DNA of 64,000 nt from Bradyrhizobium sp. CCGUVB1N3 (lineage in GTDB: Bacteria > Pseudomonadota > Alphaproteobacteria > Rhizobiales > Xanthobacteraceae). Below, piece by piece: positions 35,812 to 44,722 of this stretch (position 1 is the first letter of the stretch; every line of letters begins with the position of its first letter). Location of the stretch: positions 2,356,001-2,420,000 of the forward strand of contig NZ_JANADR010000001.1 in the NCBI RefSeq assembly GCF_024199925.1, read 5' to 3'. The notes under the pieces were generated by a model, which was not told the origin of the DNA, searched no databases, and saw nothing but the letters and a program-made list of their open reading frames with translations. Position numbers and translations under genes: made by a program.

Positions 35812-37352
35812 GGCCTGCCCTCCTGCGCGACAGTGCTGCCGTCGGCGGCGATCGCCGCCAAGATATTGGAGACGTCGATCGCCTCGCCCTGCAACTCCTC
35901 GACATGGGCGCGATCGCGCAGCACGACCACGCGATCCGAATAGGTGACGATCTCGTCGAGCTCGGAGGAGATCACGAGCAGCGCCAGCCCATCGTCGCAG
36001 AGCTCGCGGATCAGGCGGATGATCTCGGCATGCGCGCCGACGTCGATGCCGCGGGTCGGCTCGTCCAGCACGAGGAGCCGCGGCGAGGTTGCGAGCCAGC
36101 GCGCCAGCAGCACCTTTTGCTGATTGCCGCCAGACAACAGGCCGACCGGACGTTCCGGATCGGGCGGGCGGATGTCGAGGAGCTTGACGAAACGCGATGC
36201 GATCTCGTCCTGCTCGCGGCGCGACAGCGGCAAATAGAGGCCGCGCTTGGCCTGGAGTGCCAAGACGATGTTCTCGCGCACCGTGAGTTCGGCCACGATG
36301 CCTTCGGTCTTGCGCTCCTCCGGGCAATAGCCAAAACCGTGGCGGACGCCGTCGCGCGGTGTTTGCAGCCGCACGGCCGCGCCCTCCACTTTCGCCTGGC
36401 CCTGATCGGAACGCTCGGCGCCGAACACCAGCCGCGCCGTCTCGGTCCGGCCCGAGCCCAGCAGGCCGGCGAGACCCACGACCTCGCCGTGGCGCAATTC
36501 GAGATTGAACGGTGCGATGTAGCCAGCCTTGCCGTAGCCCTCGAAGCTCGCGCAGACCTCGCGCGCCTTGTGCTCGCTCGCGGCCGCGCGCGCGCTGGTG
36601 GTCTCGGCAAGCTCGCGGCCGAGCATCATCCGGATCAATTCGAGCCGCGGCAGCGATGCGGTTTCCCGTTCACCAACGAGGCGCCCGTTGCGCAAGACGG
36701 TGATGCGGTCGGAGATTTCGTAGACCTGGTCGAGGAAGTGGCTGACGAAGACGATGCCGATGCCGCGGCCGGCAAGCTGGCGCATGATCTTGAAGAGAAT
36801 CTCGACCTCATGACGGTCGAGGCTCGCGGTCGGCTCGTCGAGAATGAGAACGCGCGCCGACAGGTCGACGGCGCGGGCGATCGCGGTGACGTGCTGGATC
36901 GCGACGGAGTAGCTGCCGAGCGGCGCCGCCACGTCGATGTCGAGGCCGAACTCGGCAAGCAACGCCTTCGCCCGCCGGCGCATCTCGCCTTCGCGGACGA
37001 TGCCGAAGCGCATCGGCTGCCGGTCGAGAAAAAGATTCTGCGCCACCGACAGATTGGGCAACAGATTTACTTCCTGGTAGACGGTGGCAATGCCAGCTTC
37101 CAGCGCCGCCTTCGACGATCGCGGCGCGACCTCGGCGCCGCCGAGCCGAACGATTCCGGCATCGCGCGGGAATACGCCGGTGACCACCTTGATCAGCGTG
37201 GACTTGCCGGCACCGTTCTCGCCGAGCAGGGCATGGATCTCGCCGGCACGAAGCGTGAAATCAACGTCCTGCAACGCACGCACAGCGCCAAAACTCTTGC
37301 TGATCCCACGCACCTCCAGCAGACAAGGGGCAGAATCCGGGCCGGTCTCCAT
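35808..37352 (-). CDS. ytfR: Sugar ABC transporter ATP-binding protein (YtfR type)
   Basis: Double-cassette ATPase of 514 residues. Cassette one has Walker A GENGAGKST and ILDEPTASLDRHE; cassette two has the usual degenerate GLLGSGRTE with signature LSGGNQQK and DEPTRGIDVG. ATG 37352 has GGGAG upstream, and the frame before it is non-coding. It lies 127 bases after the binding-protein gene, with a stem-loop between. Confidence 0.92.
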   Translation of the reverse strand: METGPDSAPCLLEVRGISKSFGAVRALQDVDFTLRAGEIHALLGENGAGKSTLIKVVTGVFPRDAGIVRLGGAEVAPRSSKAALEAGIATVYQEVNLLPNLSVAQNLFLDRQPMRFGIVREGEMRRRAKALLAEFGLDIDVAAPLGSYSVAIQHVTAIARAVDLSARVLILDEPTASLDRHEVEILFKIMRQLAGRGIGIVFVSHFLDQVYEISDRITVLRNGRLVGERETASLPRLELIRMMLGRELAETTSARAAASEHKAREVCASFEGYGKAGYIAPFNLELRHGEVVGLAGLLGSGRTETARLVFGAERSDQGQAKVEGAAVRLQTPRDGVRHGFGYCPEERKTEGIVAELTVRENIVLALQAKRGLYLPLSRREQDEIASRFVKLLDIRPPDPERPVGLLSGGNQQKVLLARWLATSPRLLVLDEPTRGIDVGAHAEIIRLIRELCDDGLALLVISSELDEIVTYSDRVVVLRDRAHVEELQGEAIDVSNILAAIAADGSTVAQEGRP

Positions 37353-37435
37353 TGCGACGTCACTCCCGCCGGCGTCCGCTTGTGGGGGTTGCGGACGTCC
37401 GGCCAATTCACCACGCTTAGCAGTTTCGATGGGGG

Positions 37436-37471
37436 GTGCGCCACCGGAGCACATCAGCCGCGGTGGCGCAC
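37436..37471. terminator. 11-bp stem-loop between YtfQ-like and YtfR-like genes
   Basis: GTGCGCCACCG and CGGTGGCGCAC pair perfectly with a 14-base loop, starting 9 bases past the binding-protein stop in the transcribed (minus) direction. No T-run follows, so partial attenuation or mRNA end protection is likelier than full termination. Confidence 0.65.
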
Positions 37472-37479
37472 GGGAGGGC

Positions 37480-38445
37480 TCAGTAACCGAGACCCTTCTT
37501 GCTGTCGTAGACCTTCTGCGGATCGTCGGAGGCGGTGTAGAGCTTCGATTCCGTCTGGATCCACTTCGGCGGAACGGTGCCCTTGTCCTTGAAGGCGGCG
37601 ATGACATCGAGCGCGGGCCCGGCCATGTTCGGGGTCAGCTCCACCGTGGCATTGGCTTCGCCTGCGGCAATCGCCTTGAAGATGTCGGGAACCGCGTCGA
37701 TCGAGACGGTCAGAACGTCCTTGCCGGGCTTGAGGCCGGCTTCCTTCATGGCCTGGATCGCGCCGACCATCATGTCGTCATTATGCGCATAGACCGCGCA
37801 GATCGACTTGCCGCCGCCTTCGGCCTTGATGAAGCTCTCCATCACTTCCTTACCCTTGGCGCGGGTGAAGTCGCCGGTCTGGCTGCGCACCACCTTCAGG
37901 TTCGGATGCTTGGCGACGACGGAGTCAAAGCCCTTCTTGCGGTTGGTGGCGACGCTGGCGCCGACCGTGCCCTGCAATTCGACGACGTTGCAGGCCTTCT
38001 CGCCAACCGTCTTGGCGAGCCACTCGCCGGCAACCGCACCTTCGTGCACGCTGTCCGAGGTGACCGCGGTCAGATAGAGTTCCTTGCCCGACGGATCGAT
38101 GTCGCGGTCGAGCAGCACGACCGGTATCTTGGCTTCCTTGGCCTCCTTCAGCACCGCGTCCCATCCGGTCGAGACGACCGGCGCGAGGAAGATCGCGTCG
38201 ACGTTCTGCGCAATGAATGACCGGATCGCCTTGATCTGGTTCTCCTGCTTTTGCTGGGCGTCGGCGATCTTCAGGTTGACCTGGCGCTTGGCCGCTTCCT
38301 GCTTGGAGACCGAGGTCTCAGCGGCGCGCCATCCGGATTCCGATCCGATCTGCGAAAAACCGATGGTGAGCTGGCCGGCGTTGGCTGGCAGCGCGAGCAG
38401 CAGCGCGGCGGTGGCGCTGGCCGCAAAGAGGGCTTTGAGGGTCAT
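37480..38445 (-). CDS. ytfQ: Sugar ABC transporter substrate-binding protein (YtfQ type)
   Basis: Periplasmic binding protein of 321 residues. The signal peptide (MTLKALFAASATAALLLALPANA) is cleaved before GQLTIGFSQIG, the YtfQ opening. The ligand segments SGWRAAE, VSTGWDAVLKEAK, DRDIDPSGKE and YAHNDDMM follow. ATG 38445 has GGGAGAC upstream. In E. coli YtfQ binds galactofuranose; galactose-type sugars fit the downstream enzymes. It is the first gene of a nine-gene same-strand region that runs through the galactose-oxidation genes. Confidence 0.92.
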   Translation of the reverse strand: MTLKALFAASATAALLLALPANAGQLTIGFSQIGSESGWRAAETSVSKQEAAKRQVNLKIADAQQKQENQIKAIRSFIAQNVDAIFLAPVVSTGWDAVLKEAKEAKIPVVLLDRDIDPSGKELYLTAVTSDSVHEGAVAGEWLAKTVGEKACNVVELQGTVGASVATNRKKGFDSVVAKHPNLKVVRSQTGDFTRAKGKEVMESFIKAEGGGKSICAVYAHNDDMMVGAIQAMKEAGLKPGKDVLTVSIDAVPDIFKAIAAGEANATVELTPNMAGPALDVIAAFKDKGTVPPKWIQTESKLYTASDDPQKVYDSKKGLGY

Positions 38446-38482
38446 CAGGCGAGTCTCCCAAAAAATGTTTATCTCGGATGCC

Positions 38483-38584
38483 AATTGGTATCATGGCACC
38501 TGCTAGACCGCCCCTCTGGGCGGCGGGAGGCACCATTTCACGGAAGCTCTGCCCTGTATAGTCATATTATTTTACTATATGACT
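38483..38584. promoter_or_regulatory. Promoter/operator region of the YtfQ-like operon
   Basis: Two candidate regulator sites lie upstream of the start. AATTGGTAT (38483-38491) equals one half of the AATTGGTATACCAATT operator known for the GntR-family regulators UxuR/ExuR; the second half is not conserved. Further up, AGTCATAT and ATATGACT (38560-38567 and 38577-38584) form a perfect 8-bp inverted repeat in a strikingly AT-rich stretch. The FadR-type regulator in the same operon is the natural candidate to bind. Confidence 0.5.
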
Positions 38585-38671
38585 GATCCCAAGATTTTGT
38601 CGCCAACACGCGCCACGAACCCGCGGCCCTACTTTGCATGGGGTTGTTTTCGATAGTTTTGCGGAGGCAAG

Positions 38672-38711
38672 GCCAGCACCGGCGTTGAACGCGGTCTACG
38701 CCGGTGCTGGC
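38672..38711. terminator. Perfect 14-bp stem-loop downstream of the FAH-family gene
   Basis: GCCAGCACCGGCGT and ACGCCGGTGCTGGC pair perfectly around a 12-base loop, beginning 11 bases past the stop of the minus-strand FAH-family gene. No T-run follows, but stability and position make it a likely terminator separating that gene from the YtfQ-like operon. Confidence 0.75.
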
Positions 38712-38721
38712 ACCCCGGGCG

Positions 38722-39912
38722 CTACAGCAGCTTCCGCTGCGCTAGATTCTTCATCAGCGCGCCGATGCCAAAGCTCCAGGGCTCGCACTCGTCGCTTGTG
38801 CGCATGCGGTTGGTGAGCTTGCCGAGCTCGGGCGCTGCGATCGTGACGATGTCGTCGTGCTTGTGGGTGAACCCCTGCCCCGGCGCATCGCGATCCTCGA
38901 CCGGCGCGAACATCGTGCCGAGGAACAGCACGAAGCCGTCAGGATATTGATGGACGGTGCCGATCGTCTGCGCGACGAGATCGGTGGGATCGCGGCTGAT
39001 CTTGCTGATCGAGGAATGGCCGTTGAGCACAAATCCGTCCTGCCCCTTCACGTTGAGGCTGATGTCCAGCTTGCGTGCGTCATCGAGGGAGAAGGTGTCG
39101 TCGAACAGCCGCAGCAGCGGGCCGATGGCGCAGGAGGCGTTGTTGTCCTTGGCCTTCGACAACAGCAGCGCCGAGCGCCCCTCGAAGTCGCGCAGGTTCA
39201 CGTCGTTGCCGAGCGCGCCGCCGACGATCTTGCCGCGGCTCGAGACGAACAGCACCAGCTCCGGCTCCGGATTGTTCCAGGTCGATTTCGGATGCAGCCC
39301 GGCATCCATGCCGGCGCCGACCGACGACAGCACCGGCGCCTTGGTGAAGACCTCCGCATCGGGACCGATGCCGACTTCGAGATACTGGCTCCACGCGTTC
39401 TGCTCGATCAGCACCTGCTTCAGCCGCATCGCCTGGTCCGAGCCCGGCTTGAGCCGTGACAGATCGTCGCCGATGAGCCGCGTTACCTCCTTGCGGATGG
39501 CTTCGGCCGATGCCGGGTTGCCCTTCGCCCGCTCCTCGATCACGCGCTCGAGCATGGAAACGGCAAAGGTCACGCCGGCGGCCTTCAGGGTTTGAAGGTC
39601 GACCGGCGCGAGCAGCCAGGGCTTTTGCCGATCGCGCTGGTCGGGCGGCGTGTTGGCCGCAATCGCATCGAGATCGCCGATCCGCTCGCCCTTGGTCTCG
39701 CGCACCGCCTTTGCCGGATCCGCCTCCTCGCACAGCGCGCTGATGGTCGGAAACCGCGCGGTGACGTCGAACACGCCGTCGCTACGTACCGCAACCACGG
39801 CAGGACCATCGACCTGCGGCAGCCAGACGCGGCCGACCAGCGTGCCGCGCGTCCCGTCCTCCGGCAAAACATCCCTCGCCGTCAGTGTCATCCTGGCCGT
39901 TTCCGACTTCAT
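38722..39912 (-). CDS. Fumarylacetoacetate hydrolase-family protein (sugar-acid dehydratase-like)
   Basis: FAH-fold protein of 396 residues. The metal-binding acidic motif appears as NNPEPELVLFV, followed by GGALGNDVNLRDFEGRSALLLSKAKDNNASCAIGP, the FAH catalytic core. The length with an N-terminal beta domain (GRVWLPQVDGPAVVAVRSDG) matches the sugar-acid branch that includes 2-keto-3-deoxy-D-arabinonate dehydratase, not simple acylpyruvases. ATG 39912 is preferred; an upstream GTG adds 10 residues. It lies upstream of galactose/arabinose-type transport and oxidation genes, so dehydration of a 2-keto-3-deoxy sugar acid is a reasonable but unproven role. Confidence 0.8.
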   Translation of the reverse strand: MKSETARMTLTARDVLPEDGTRGTLVGRVWLPQVDGPAVVAVRSDGVFDVTARFPTISALCEEADPAKAVRETKGERIGDLDAIAANTPPDQRDRQKPWLLAPVDLQTLKAAGVTFAVSMLERVIEERAKGNPASAEAIRKEVTRLIGDDLSRLKPGSDQAMRLKQVLIEQNAWSQYLEVGIGPDAEVFTKAPVLSSVGAGMDAGLHPKSTWNNPEPELVLFVSSRGKIVGGALGNDVNLRDFEGRSALLLSKAKDNNASCAIGPLLRLFDDTFSLDDARKLDISLNVKGQDGFVLNGHSSISKISRDPTDLVAQTIGTVHQYPDGFVLFLGTMFAPVEDRDAPGQGFTHKHDDIVTIAAPELGKLTNRMRTSDECEPWSFGIGALMKNLAQRKLL

Positions 39913-40230
39913 TGCATCGGTCCTTTTCTCTTTCGTTGTCACCCGAATGGCACGACAGGCGCGCCGCTCGCCAGCACCAAAACACCATTTGCGGGCGCTC
40001 CGCCACTGGGCAGCACGCGATTCAATCTCACCGCGCGCCGCCGCCTATTGCACCGCGGAACCATTTGCGACGCAACATTCAAAATGAGACTGCCCGTTAA
40101 GCCACGCATGGCTCCGACGCGTGCGCTGCATCCGAGTTCGGTTAGCCTTCATTCAAGAACCGTGAGCCTCGCGCCAACGAGCTACCGGCAAATAATGACG
40201 ACAAAAATGACGACTAAAGGGAGGAGAGCA
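39913..40230. other. Divergent promoter region between FAH-family gene and LivK-like operon
   Basis: About 320 bases between divergent starts, holding the promoter of the long plus-strand operon. The GGGAGGAG ribosome site for the next gene is at 40219-40226. Small ORFs here overlap the FAH gene antisense and are not convincing. I see no clear operator palindrome. Confidence 0.6.
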
Positions 40231-41481
40231 ATGTTGAAAGGCAGTGTGGGACTTATCGCGCTGAGCAGCCTGTTGCTTTCGGGCGCAGCCATGGCTCAGG
40301 AGAAGATCAAGGTCGGCGTCACCGCAACCCTCGAAGGTACCTACACGGTGCTCGGCGAGGACGGCATCCGCGGCCATCAGACCGCGCTCAACGTGCTCGG
40401 CAAGAAGGTCGGCGACAAGGAGCTCGAATTCATCATCGCCTCGACCGATGCAACGCCCGACTCTGCCGTGCGCGCCGTGCGCAAGCTGATCGAGCAGGAC
40501 AAGGTGCAGATCCTGCTCTCGCCGCTGTCCGGCGACGAAGGCATCGCGGTGAAGAATTTTGCCAAAACCCATCCCGAGCTGACCTTCATCAACGCCGCCT
40601 CCGGCGCCCAGGAAACGACCTATGTCGATCCCGCGCCGAACTTCTTCCGCTACAACATGGACGGCGCGCAGTGGCAGGTTGGCCTCGGCAAATACGCCTA
40701 TGAGACCAAGGGCTATCGCAAGATCGCCACGGTCGGCGAGGATTACTCCTTCATCTACACGCAGGTGTTCGGCCTGGTGCTCGAATTCTGTGGCATGGGC
40801 GGACAGGTCACCAACCGGCAATGGGTGCCACTCGGCACCAAGGACTTTGCCTCCGTCATCGCCGCGCTGCCTGACGATGTCGATGCGATCTATCTGGGCT
40901 TGGGCGGCGCCGACGCCGTCAACTTCCTCAACCAGTATCAGCAGGCCGGCGGCAAGGCGCATCTGATGGGCGGCTCGATCATGATCGACCAGACCATCCT
41001 GTCCTCCAAGGGCAACGCCAAGAACGCGCTGATCGGCACGCTGGCGGCGAGCGGCCAGGCCGACACCTGGGAGGATCCGGGCTGGCAGAAGTTCGTGAAG
41101 GACTATCAGGACGCCTTCCCGCCGAACAAGCGCTTCCCGAGCCCGTCGCTGCTCGCGACCAATTATTACGGATCGACCATGGCGCTGATCCTCGGATTGC
41201 GCGCGGTGAACGGCGATCTCTCCAACAACCAGGAGAAGTTCAAGGTGGCGCTGGCCAAGCTCGAGATCGACGCGCCGAACGGCAAGATCAAGCTCGACTC
41301 CAACCGCCAGGCGATCGGCACCAACTTCGTGACCGAGGTCGTCGATGACGGAAAGGGTGCGCTGTTCTCGAAGGTCGTGAAGGTGATTCCGAACGTGAAC
41401 CAGACCCTCGGCTACGATCCGGCGGTGTTCGCCAAGATCGGGCTGCCGAGCCGTACAGTACCGGAATGTAAGAAGTACTGA
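40231..41481 (+). CDS. Branched-chain amino acid-type ABC transporter substrate-binding protein (LivK family)
   Basis: Periplasmic type-1 binding protein of 416 residues. ATG 40231 follows GGGAGGAG and gives a signal peptide (MLKGSVGLIALSSLLLSGAAMA) cleaved before QEKIKVGVTATLEG. The LivK fold landmarks are present: DATPDSAVRAVRKLIEQDKVQILLSPLSGDEG and the YNMDGAQWQVGLGKYA hinge segment. Rhizobial LivK-like proteins bind many ligands besides amino acids, including aromatics and amides, so the name says little about substrate. It opens the 20-gene plus-strand run and is followed by an AraC regulator and two permeases. Confidence 0.9.
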   Translation: MLKGSVGLIALSSLLLSGAAMAQEKIKVGVTATLEGTYTVLGEDGIRGHQTALNVLGKKVGDKELEFIIASTDATPDSAVRAVRKLIEQDKVQILLSPLSGDEGIAVKNFAKTHPELTFINAASGAQETTYVDPAPNFFRYNMDGAQWQVGLGKYAYETKGYRKIATVGEDYSFIYTQVFGLVLEFCGMGGQVTNRQWVPLGTKDFASVIAALPDDVDAIYLGLGGADAVNFLNQYQQAGGKAHLMGGSIMIDQTILSSKGNAKNALIGTLAASGQADTWEDPGWQKFVKDYQDAFPPNKRFPSPSLLATNYYGSTMALILGLRAVNGDLSNNQEKFKVALAKLEIDAPNGKIKLDSNRQAIGTNFVTEVVDDGKGALFSKVVKVIPNVNQTLGYDPAVFAKIGLPSRTVPECKKY

Positions 41482-41607
41482 CGCAATCACGTTCGCAACT
41501 GCGGCGACCGGGGAGCGATTTGCGAGGCGCGGATCTCACCGCCCTTGCAATCTCTCCCCGGTTGTTGAACGCTAACGGCAAAACAAGAGAGCATCGGGAG
41601 GGATGGC

Positions 41608-42435
41608 ATGAGCCGGGCGCTCGCCGTCTTCCACGGCCGGTTCGGTCGGGCGACGGTCTATCAGTTGAACCGCCCTTTCAACATCCACGCGCATCGCGAG
41701 GGTCATCTGATCTTCCATGTCGGCGGCATGCCTGCGTGCATTGACGTTTGCGACGGGCGCTTCCAGCTCAACGAAACCTCCGTCGTCGCCGTCAACCCCT
41801 GGGAACCGCACAATTTCCTGCCCTCCGATCTCGACGCCGGCGCGATCTTCTTCGTGCTCTACGTCAACGCCGAGTGGTTCGCGCCCGACGCACCCGGCGC
41901 TGACCGGCTGCGCTTCGGCCGCACCCAATTCAAGCGCACGCCGGCGCTCGACAAGCACATCCGAAGGACCGCGGCGCTGGTGTGCGGCGCCCCCTCGCTC
42001 TCGACCCTCGACTCCGAGCTCAGGCGGCTGATCGACATCTGCTACGACGAAAGCTGGCAGCAGGCCGAGATCGCCCGCGATGCCCGCGCGGCCGGCGCCG
42101 TTACCGACTTTCGCGTGCGCAAATGCATCAAGCTGATGTCGGAAAGTCCGGGCGCCGAGATGGAGCTCGACACCATCGCACGTGAATCCGGCCTGTCGCG
42201 GCCGCATTTCTACCGGCTGTTCCGCACCCAGACCGGCGTCACCCCGCATCTCTATCTCAACACGCTGATCATGGAGCAGGCGCTGGAGGCGCTGGTGGCG
42301 AGCGAAGCGCCGATCGCCGATATCGGCTTTGATCTTGGCTTCTCCTCGCAGAGTGGGTTCACCCGCTTCTTCGCCGCCAATGTCGGCATGGCTCCGACCG
42401 ATTATCGCCGCGCCGCCAAGGTTTTGCGCGCATAG
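41608..42435 (+). CDS. AraC-family transcriptional regulator
   Basis: Regulator of 275 residues with an N-terminal cupin-like sensor domain (IHAHREGHLIFHVGG, VNPWEPHNF) and a C-terminal double helix-turn-helix (about 180-270: LDTIARESGLSRPHFYRLFRTQTGVTP and IADIGFDLGFSSQSGFTRFFAANVGMAP). The start follows GGGAGGGA. It sits between the binding-protein and permease genes on the same strand, so it is probably part of the operon it controls and would sense the imported compound. Confidence 0.9.
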   Translation: MSRALAVFHGRFGRATVYQLNRPFNIHAHREGHLIFHVGGMPACIDVCDGRFQLNETSVVAVNPWEPHNFLPSDLDAGAIFFVLYVNAEWFAPDAPGADRLRFGRTQFKRTPALDKHIRRTAALVCGAPSLSTLDSELRRLIDICYDESWQQAEIARDARAAGAVTDFRVRKCIKLMSESPGAEMELDTIARESGLSRPHFYRLFRTQTGVTPHLYLNTLIMEQALEALVASEAPIADIGFDLGFSSQSGFTRFFAANVGMAPTDYRRAAKVLRA

Positions 42436-42501
42436 AGCCGCGCGCGAAAAGATACTCTCGATCAAACACCCTCCTCGTCTCCTCGCTAGGATGCGCGGAA
42501 C

Positions 42502-42524
42502 GCGATCCCAAAAGAGGATCGCGA
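42502..42524. terminator. 8-bp stem-loop between AraC and permease genes
   Basis: CGCGATCC and GGATCGCG pair perfectly with a 7-base loop, 67 bases past the AraC stop. No T-run follows. The 195-base gap 42436-42630 could hold a second promoter for the permease genes. Confidence 0.45.
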
Positions 42525-42630
42525 GCCCAGGGAGATGCACGTCCATGGCGCGGTACGCAGCCTGCTCGGGGCTGTCTGACCTGCATCGGGATGGTTGTCG
42601 GCGCGGCGCCTCCGCGGTCGAGCAATCGCC

Positions 42631-43641
42631 ATGACCCGCTTTGTCGAACGCCATCCTGCCTGGGCGCTGATCGTCATCATCGCGATTGCGCTCGCGCTCT
42701 GGCTGATCTTCGCGGTCTGGCCGCCGGGGCTGGAAGAGGCGATCGGCCGCAAGCGGGTGTTCCTCAACGCCGTCTTCAACGGCATCACGCTCGGCGGCCT
42801 CTACTTCCTGGTCGCGAGCGGCTTCACCCTGATCTTCGGCCTGATGCGCAACGTCAATCTCGCGCACGGCTCGCTCTATCTGTTCGGCGGTTATATCGGC
42901 TATGCCATCAGTGCCTCGACCGGCTCGTGGATCCTCAGCTTCATCGTCGCCTTCATCCTGACGGCGCTGGTCGGCATCCTGCTCCAGGTCATCGTCTTCC
43001 GCCGCATGGAAGGCCAGGACCTCCGGCAGACCATGGTGACGATCGGACTCTCGATCGTGTTCGCCGACCTGATGCTGTGGGCCGCCGGCGGCGACTTCTA
43101 CCAGATCCAGACCCCGAGCTGGCTGATCGGCCCCGTCGAGCTGCCGCTGATCACGGCGCTCAAATCCTCGGGCGAGCCGGTCTATCTGCGCTATCCCCTG
43201 GTGCGGCTCGTGATCTTCGCCGCATCCTTGGTGATCGGCGTCGCGATGTGGCTCGCGCTCAACCGCACGCGCATCGGCATGATCATCCGCGCCGGCGTCG
43301 ACGATCGCGACATCCTGGCGGCGACCGGCGTGCGCATCCAAATCGTGTTCGTTCTCGTCTTTGCGCTCGGCGCCGGACTTGCCGGCATCGCCGGCGTTGT
43401 CGGCGGCACGTTTCAATCGCTGTCGCCCGGCGAAGACATCCGCTTCCTGCTCGCCTCGCTCGTGGTCGTGATCGTCGGCGGCATGGGCTCGATCCCCGGC
43501 GCCGCCCTCGGCGCGCTGATCATCGGCCTCGCCGAGCAACTCGGCTCGGTCTACATCCCGACCTATGCGATCGTCGTGACCTTCCTGATCATGGTGCTGG
43601 TGCTGGCGCTCCGGCCGCAAGGCCTGCTCGCGAGGCGCTGA
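42631..43641 (+). CDS. Branched-chain amino acid-type ABC transporter permease (LivH family)
   Basis: Permease of about 336 residues. An N-terminal helix (about 10-30) precedes the LivH core: LNAVFNGITLGGLYFLVASGFTLIFGLMRNVNLAHGSLY, a hallmark, and the loop IRAGVDDRDILAATGVRI. ATG 42631 is preferred; a TTG 36 bases upstream is open too. It ends one base before the LivM-like gene, with which it forms the channel. Confidence 0.9.
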   Translation: MTRFVERHPAWALIVIIAIALALWLIFAVWPPGLEEAIGRKRVFLNAVFNGITLGGLYFLVASGFTLIFGLMRNVNLAHGSLYLFGGYIGYAISASTGSWILSFIVAFILTALVGILLQVIVFRRMEGQDLRQTMVTIGLSIVFADLMLWAAGGDFYQIQTPSWLIGPVELPLITALKSSGEPVYLRYPLVRLVIFAASLVIGVAMWLALNRTRIGMIIRAGVDDRDILAATGVRIQIVFVLVFALGAGLAGIAGVVGGTFQSLSPGEDIRFLLASLVVVIVGGMGSIPGAALGALIIGLAEQLGSVYIPTYAIVVTFLIMVLVLALRPQGLLARR

Positions 43642-43642
43642 C

Positions 43643-44722
43643 ATGTCCGTCACCCACGACGCACGCGTTCCCGTTCGCACCGCTTCTAGCGTGCAGCGGC
43701 CTGCGTTGCGTGGCTGGCCGGAGATCGACAATCCCGCCGCCTGGATCGTCGCGATCATCCTTTTGATCATGCCGCTGATCGCCAACGGCTTCTTCCTGAT
43801 CGAGATCTTTGCCACGACGCTGATTCTCGGCACCATCGCGCTCAGCCTGATGTTCCTCGCCGGCTATGGCGGCATGGTCAGCCTGATGCAGCTCACCGTC
43901 GCGGGCTTTGCCGCCTACATGGTCGCTGTGTTCGGAACCAGCGACAACGCCAATATCAGCCTGGGCTGGCCGTGGTGGCTTGCGGTGCCGATGGCGCTCG
44001 CGCTCGCCACCGCCTTCGGCACGCTCGGCGGCGCGCTCGCGGTGCGGACCGAGGGCATCTACACCATCATGATCACGCTCGCGATCGGCGCGGCGTTCTA
44101 CTACTTCACCAACCAGAACTGGGCGATCTTCAACGGCCACACCGGCATCAACAACGTCGGCACGCCGCGCTTCTGGGGCGTCAACTGGCGCGCCGATATT
44201 CCCTTCTACTACATCGTGCTCGGCGTCGCCGCGCTCTGCTACTTCGCCGTCGAATACATCTCGCGCGCGCCGTTCGGCCTTGCCTTGCAGGGCGTGCGCG
44301 ACAATCCGCGCCGCATGGCCGCGCTCGGTTTCAACGTCAATGCCCATCGCGTTGCAGCCTACGCGTTTGCGTCCTTCGTCGCGGCGCTCGCGGGCGTATT
44401 GCAGGTCTGGAACTACCGGCAGATCTCGCCCGGCTCGGTCAGCGTCGGCGCCTGCATCGACATTCTCATCATTGCGATCGTCGGCGGCATCACGCGGCCG
44501 ATCGGCCCTTTCATCGGTGCGCTGATCTTCGTGCTGCTCCGCACCTTCGCGCTCGACTTCCTGGTCAAGATCGGGCTCGACGGCAACCGTTTCCGGCTGC
44601 TGATCGGGCTGGGCTTCCTCGCCATCGTGTTCTGGTCGTCGGATGGCGTTATCGGCCTGTGGCAGCGCTGGCGCCAGCGACTGAGCTCGCCTCGCTCAAG
44701 CGGAGGTCGAGGTCATGGATAG
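43643..44722 (+). CDS. Branched-chain amino acid-type ABC transporter permease (LivM family)
   Basis: Permease of 359 residues with the LivM motifs LSLMFLAGYGGMVSLMQLTVAGFAAYM, the loop LALQGVRDNPRRMAALGFNV, and IVGGITRPIGPFIGAL near the C-terminus. The gene overlaps the ATPase gene downstream by 8 bases, showing tight coupling. Confidence 0.9.
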   Translation: MSVTHDARVPVRTASSVQRPALRGWPEIDNPAAWIVAIILLIMPLIANGFFLIEIFATTLILGTIALSLMFLAGYGGMVSLMQLTVAGFAAYMVAVFGTSDNANISLGWPWWLAVPMALALATAFGTLGGALAVRTEGIYTIMITLAIGAAFYYFTNQNWAIFNGHTGINNVGTPRFWGVNWRADIPFYYIVLGVAALCYFAVEYISRAPFGLALQGVRDNPRRMAALGFNVNAHRVAAYAFASFVAALAGVLQVWNYRQISPGSVSVGACIDILIIAIVGGITRPIGPFIGALIFVLLRTFALDFLVKIGLDGNRFRLLIGLGFLAIVFWSSDGVIGLWQRWRQRLSSPRSSGGRGHG

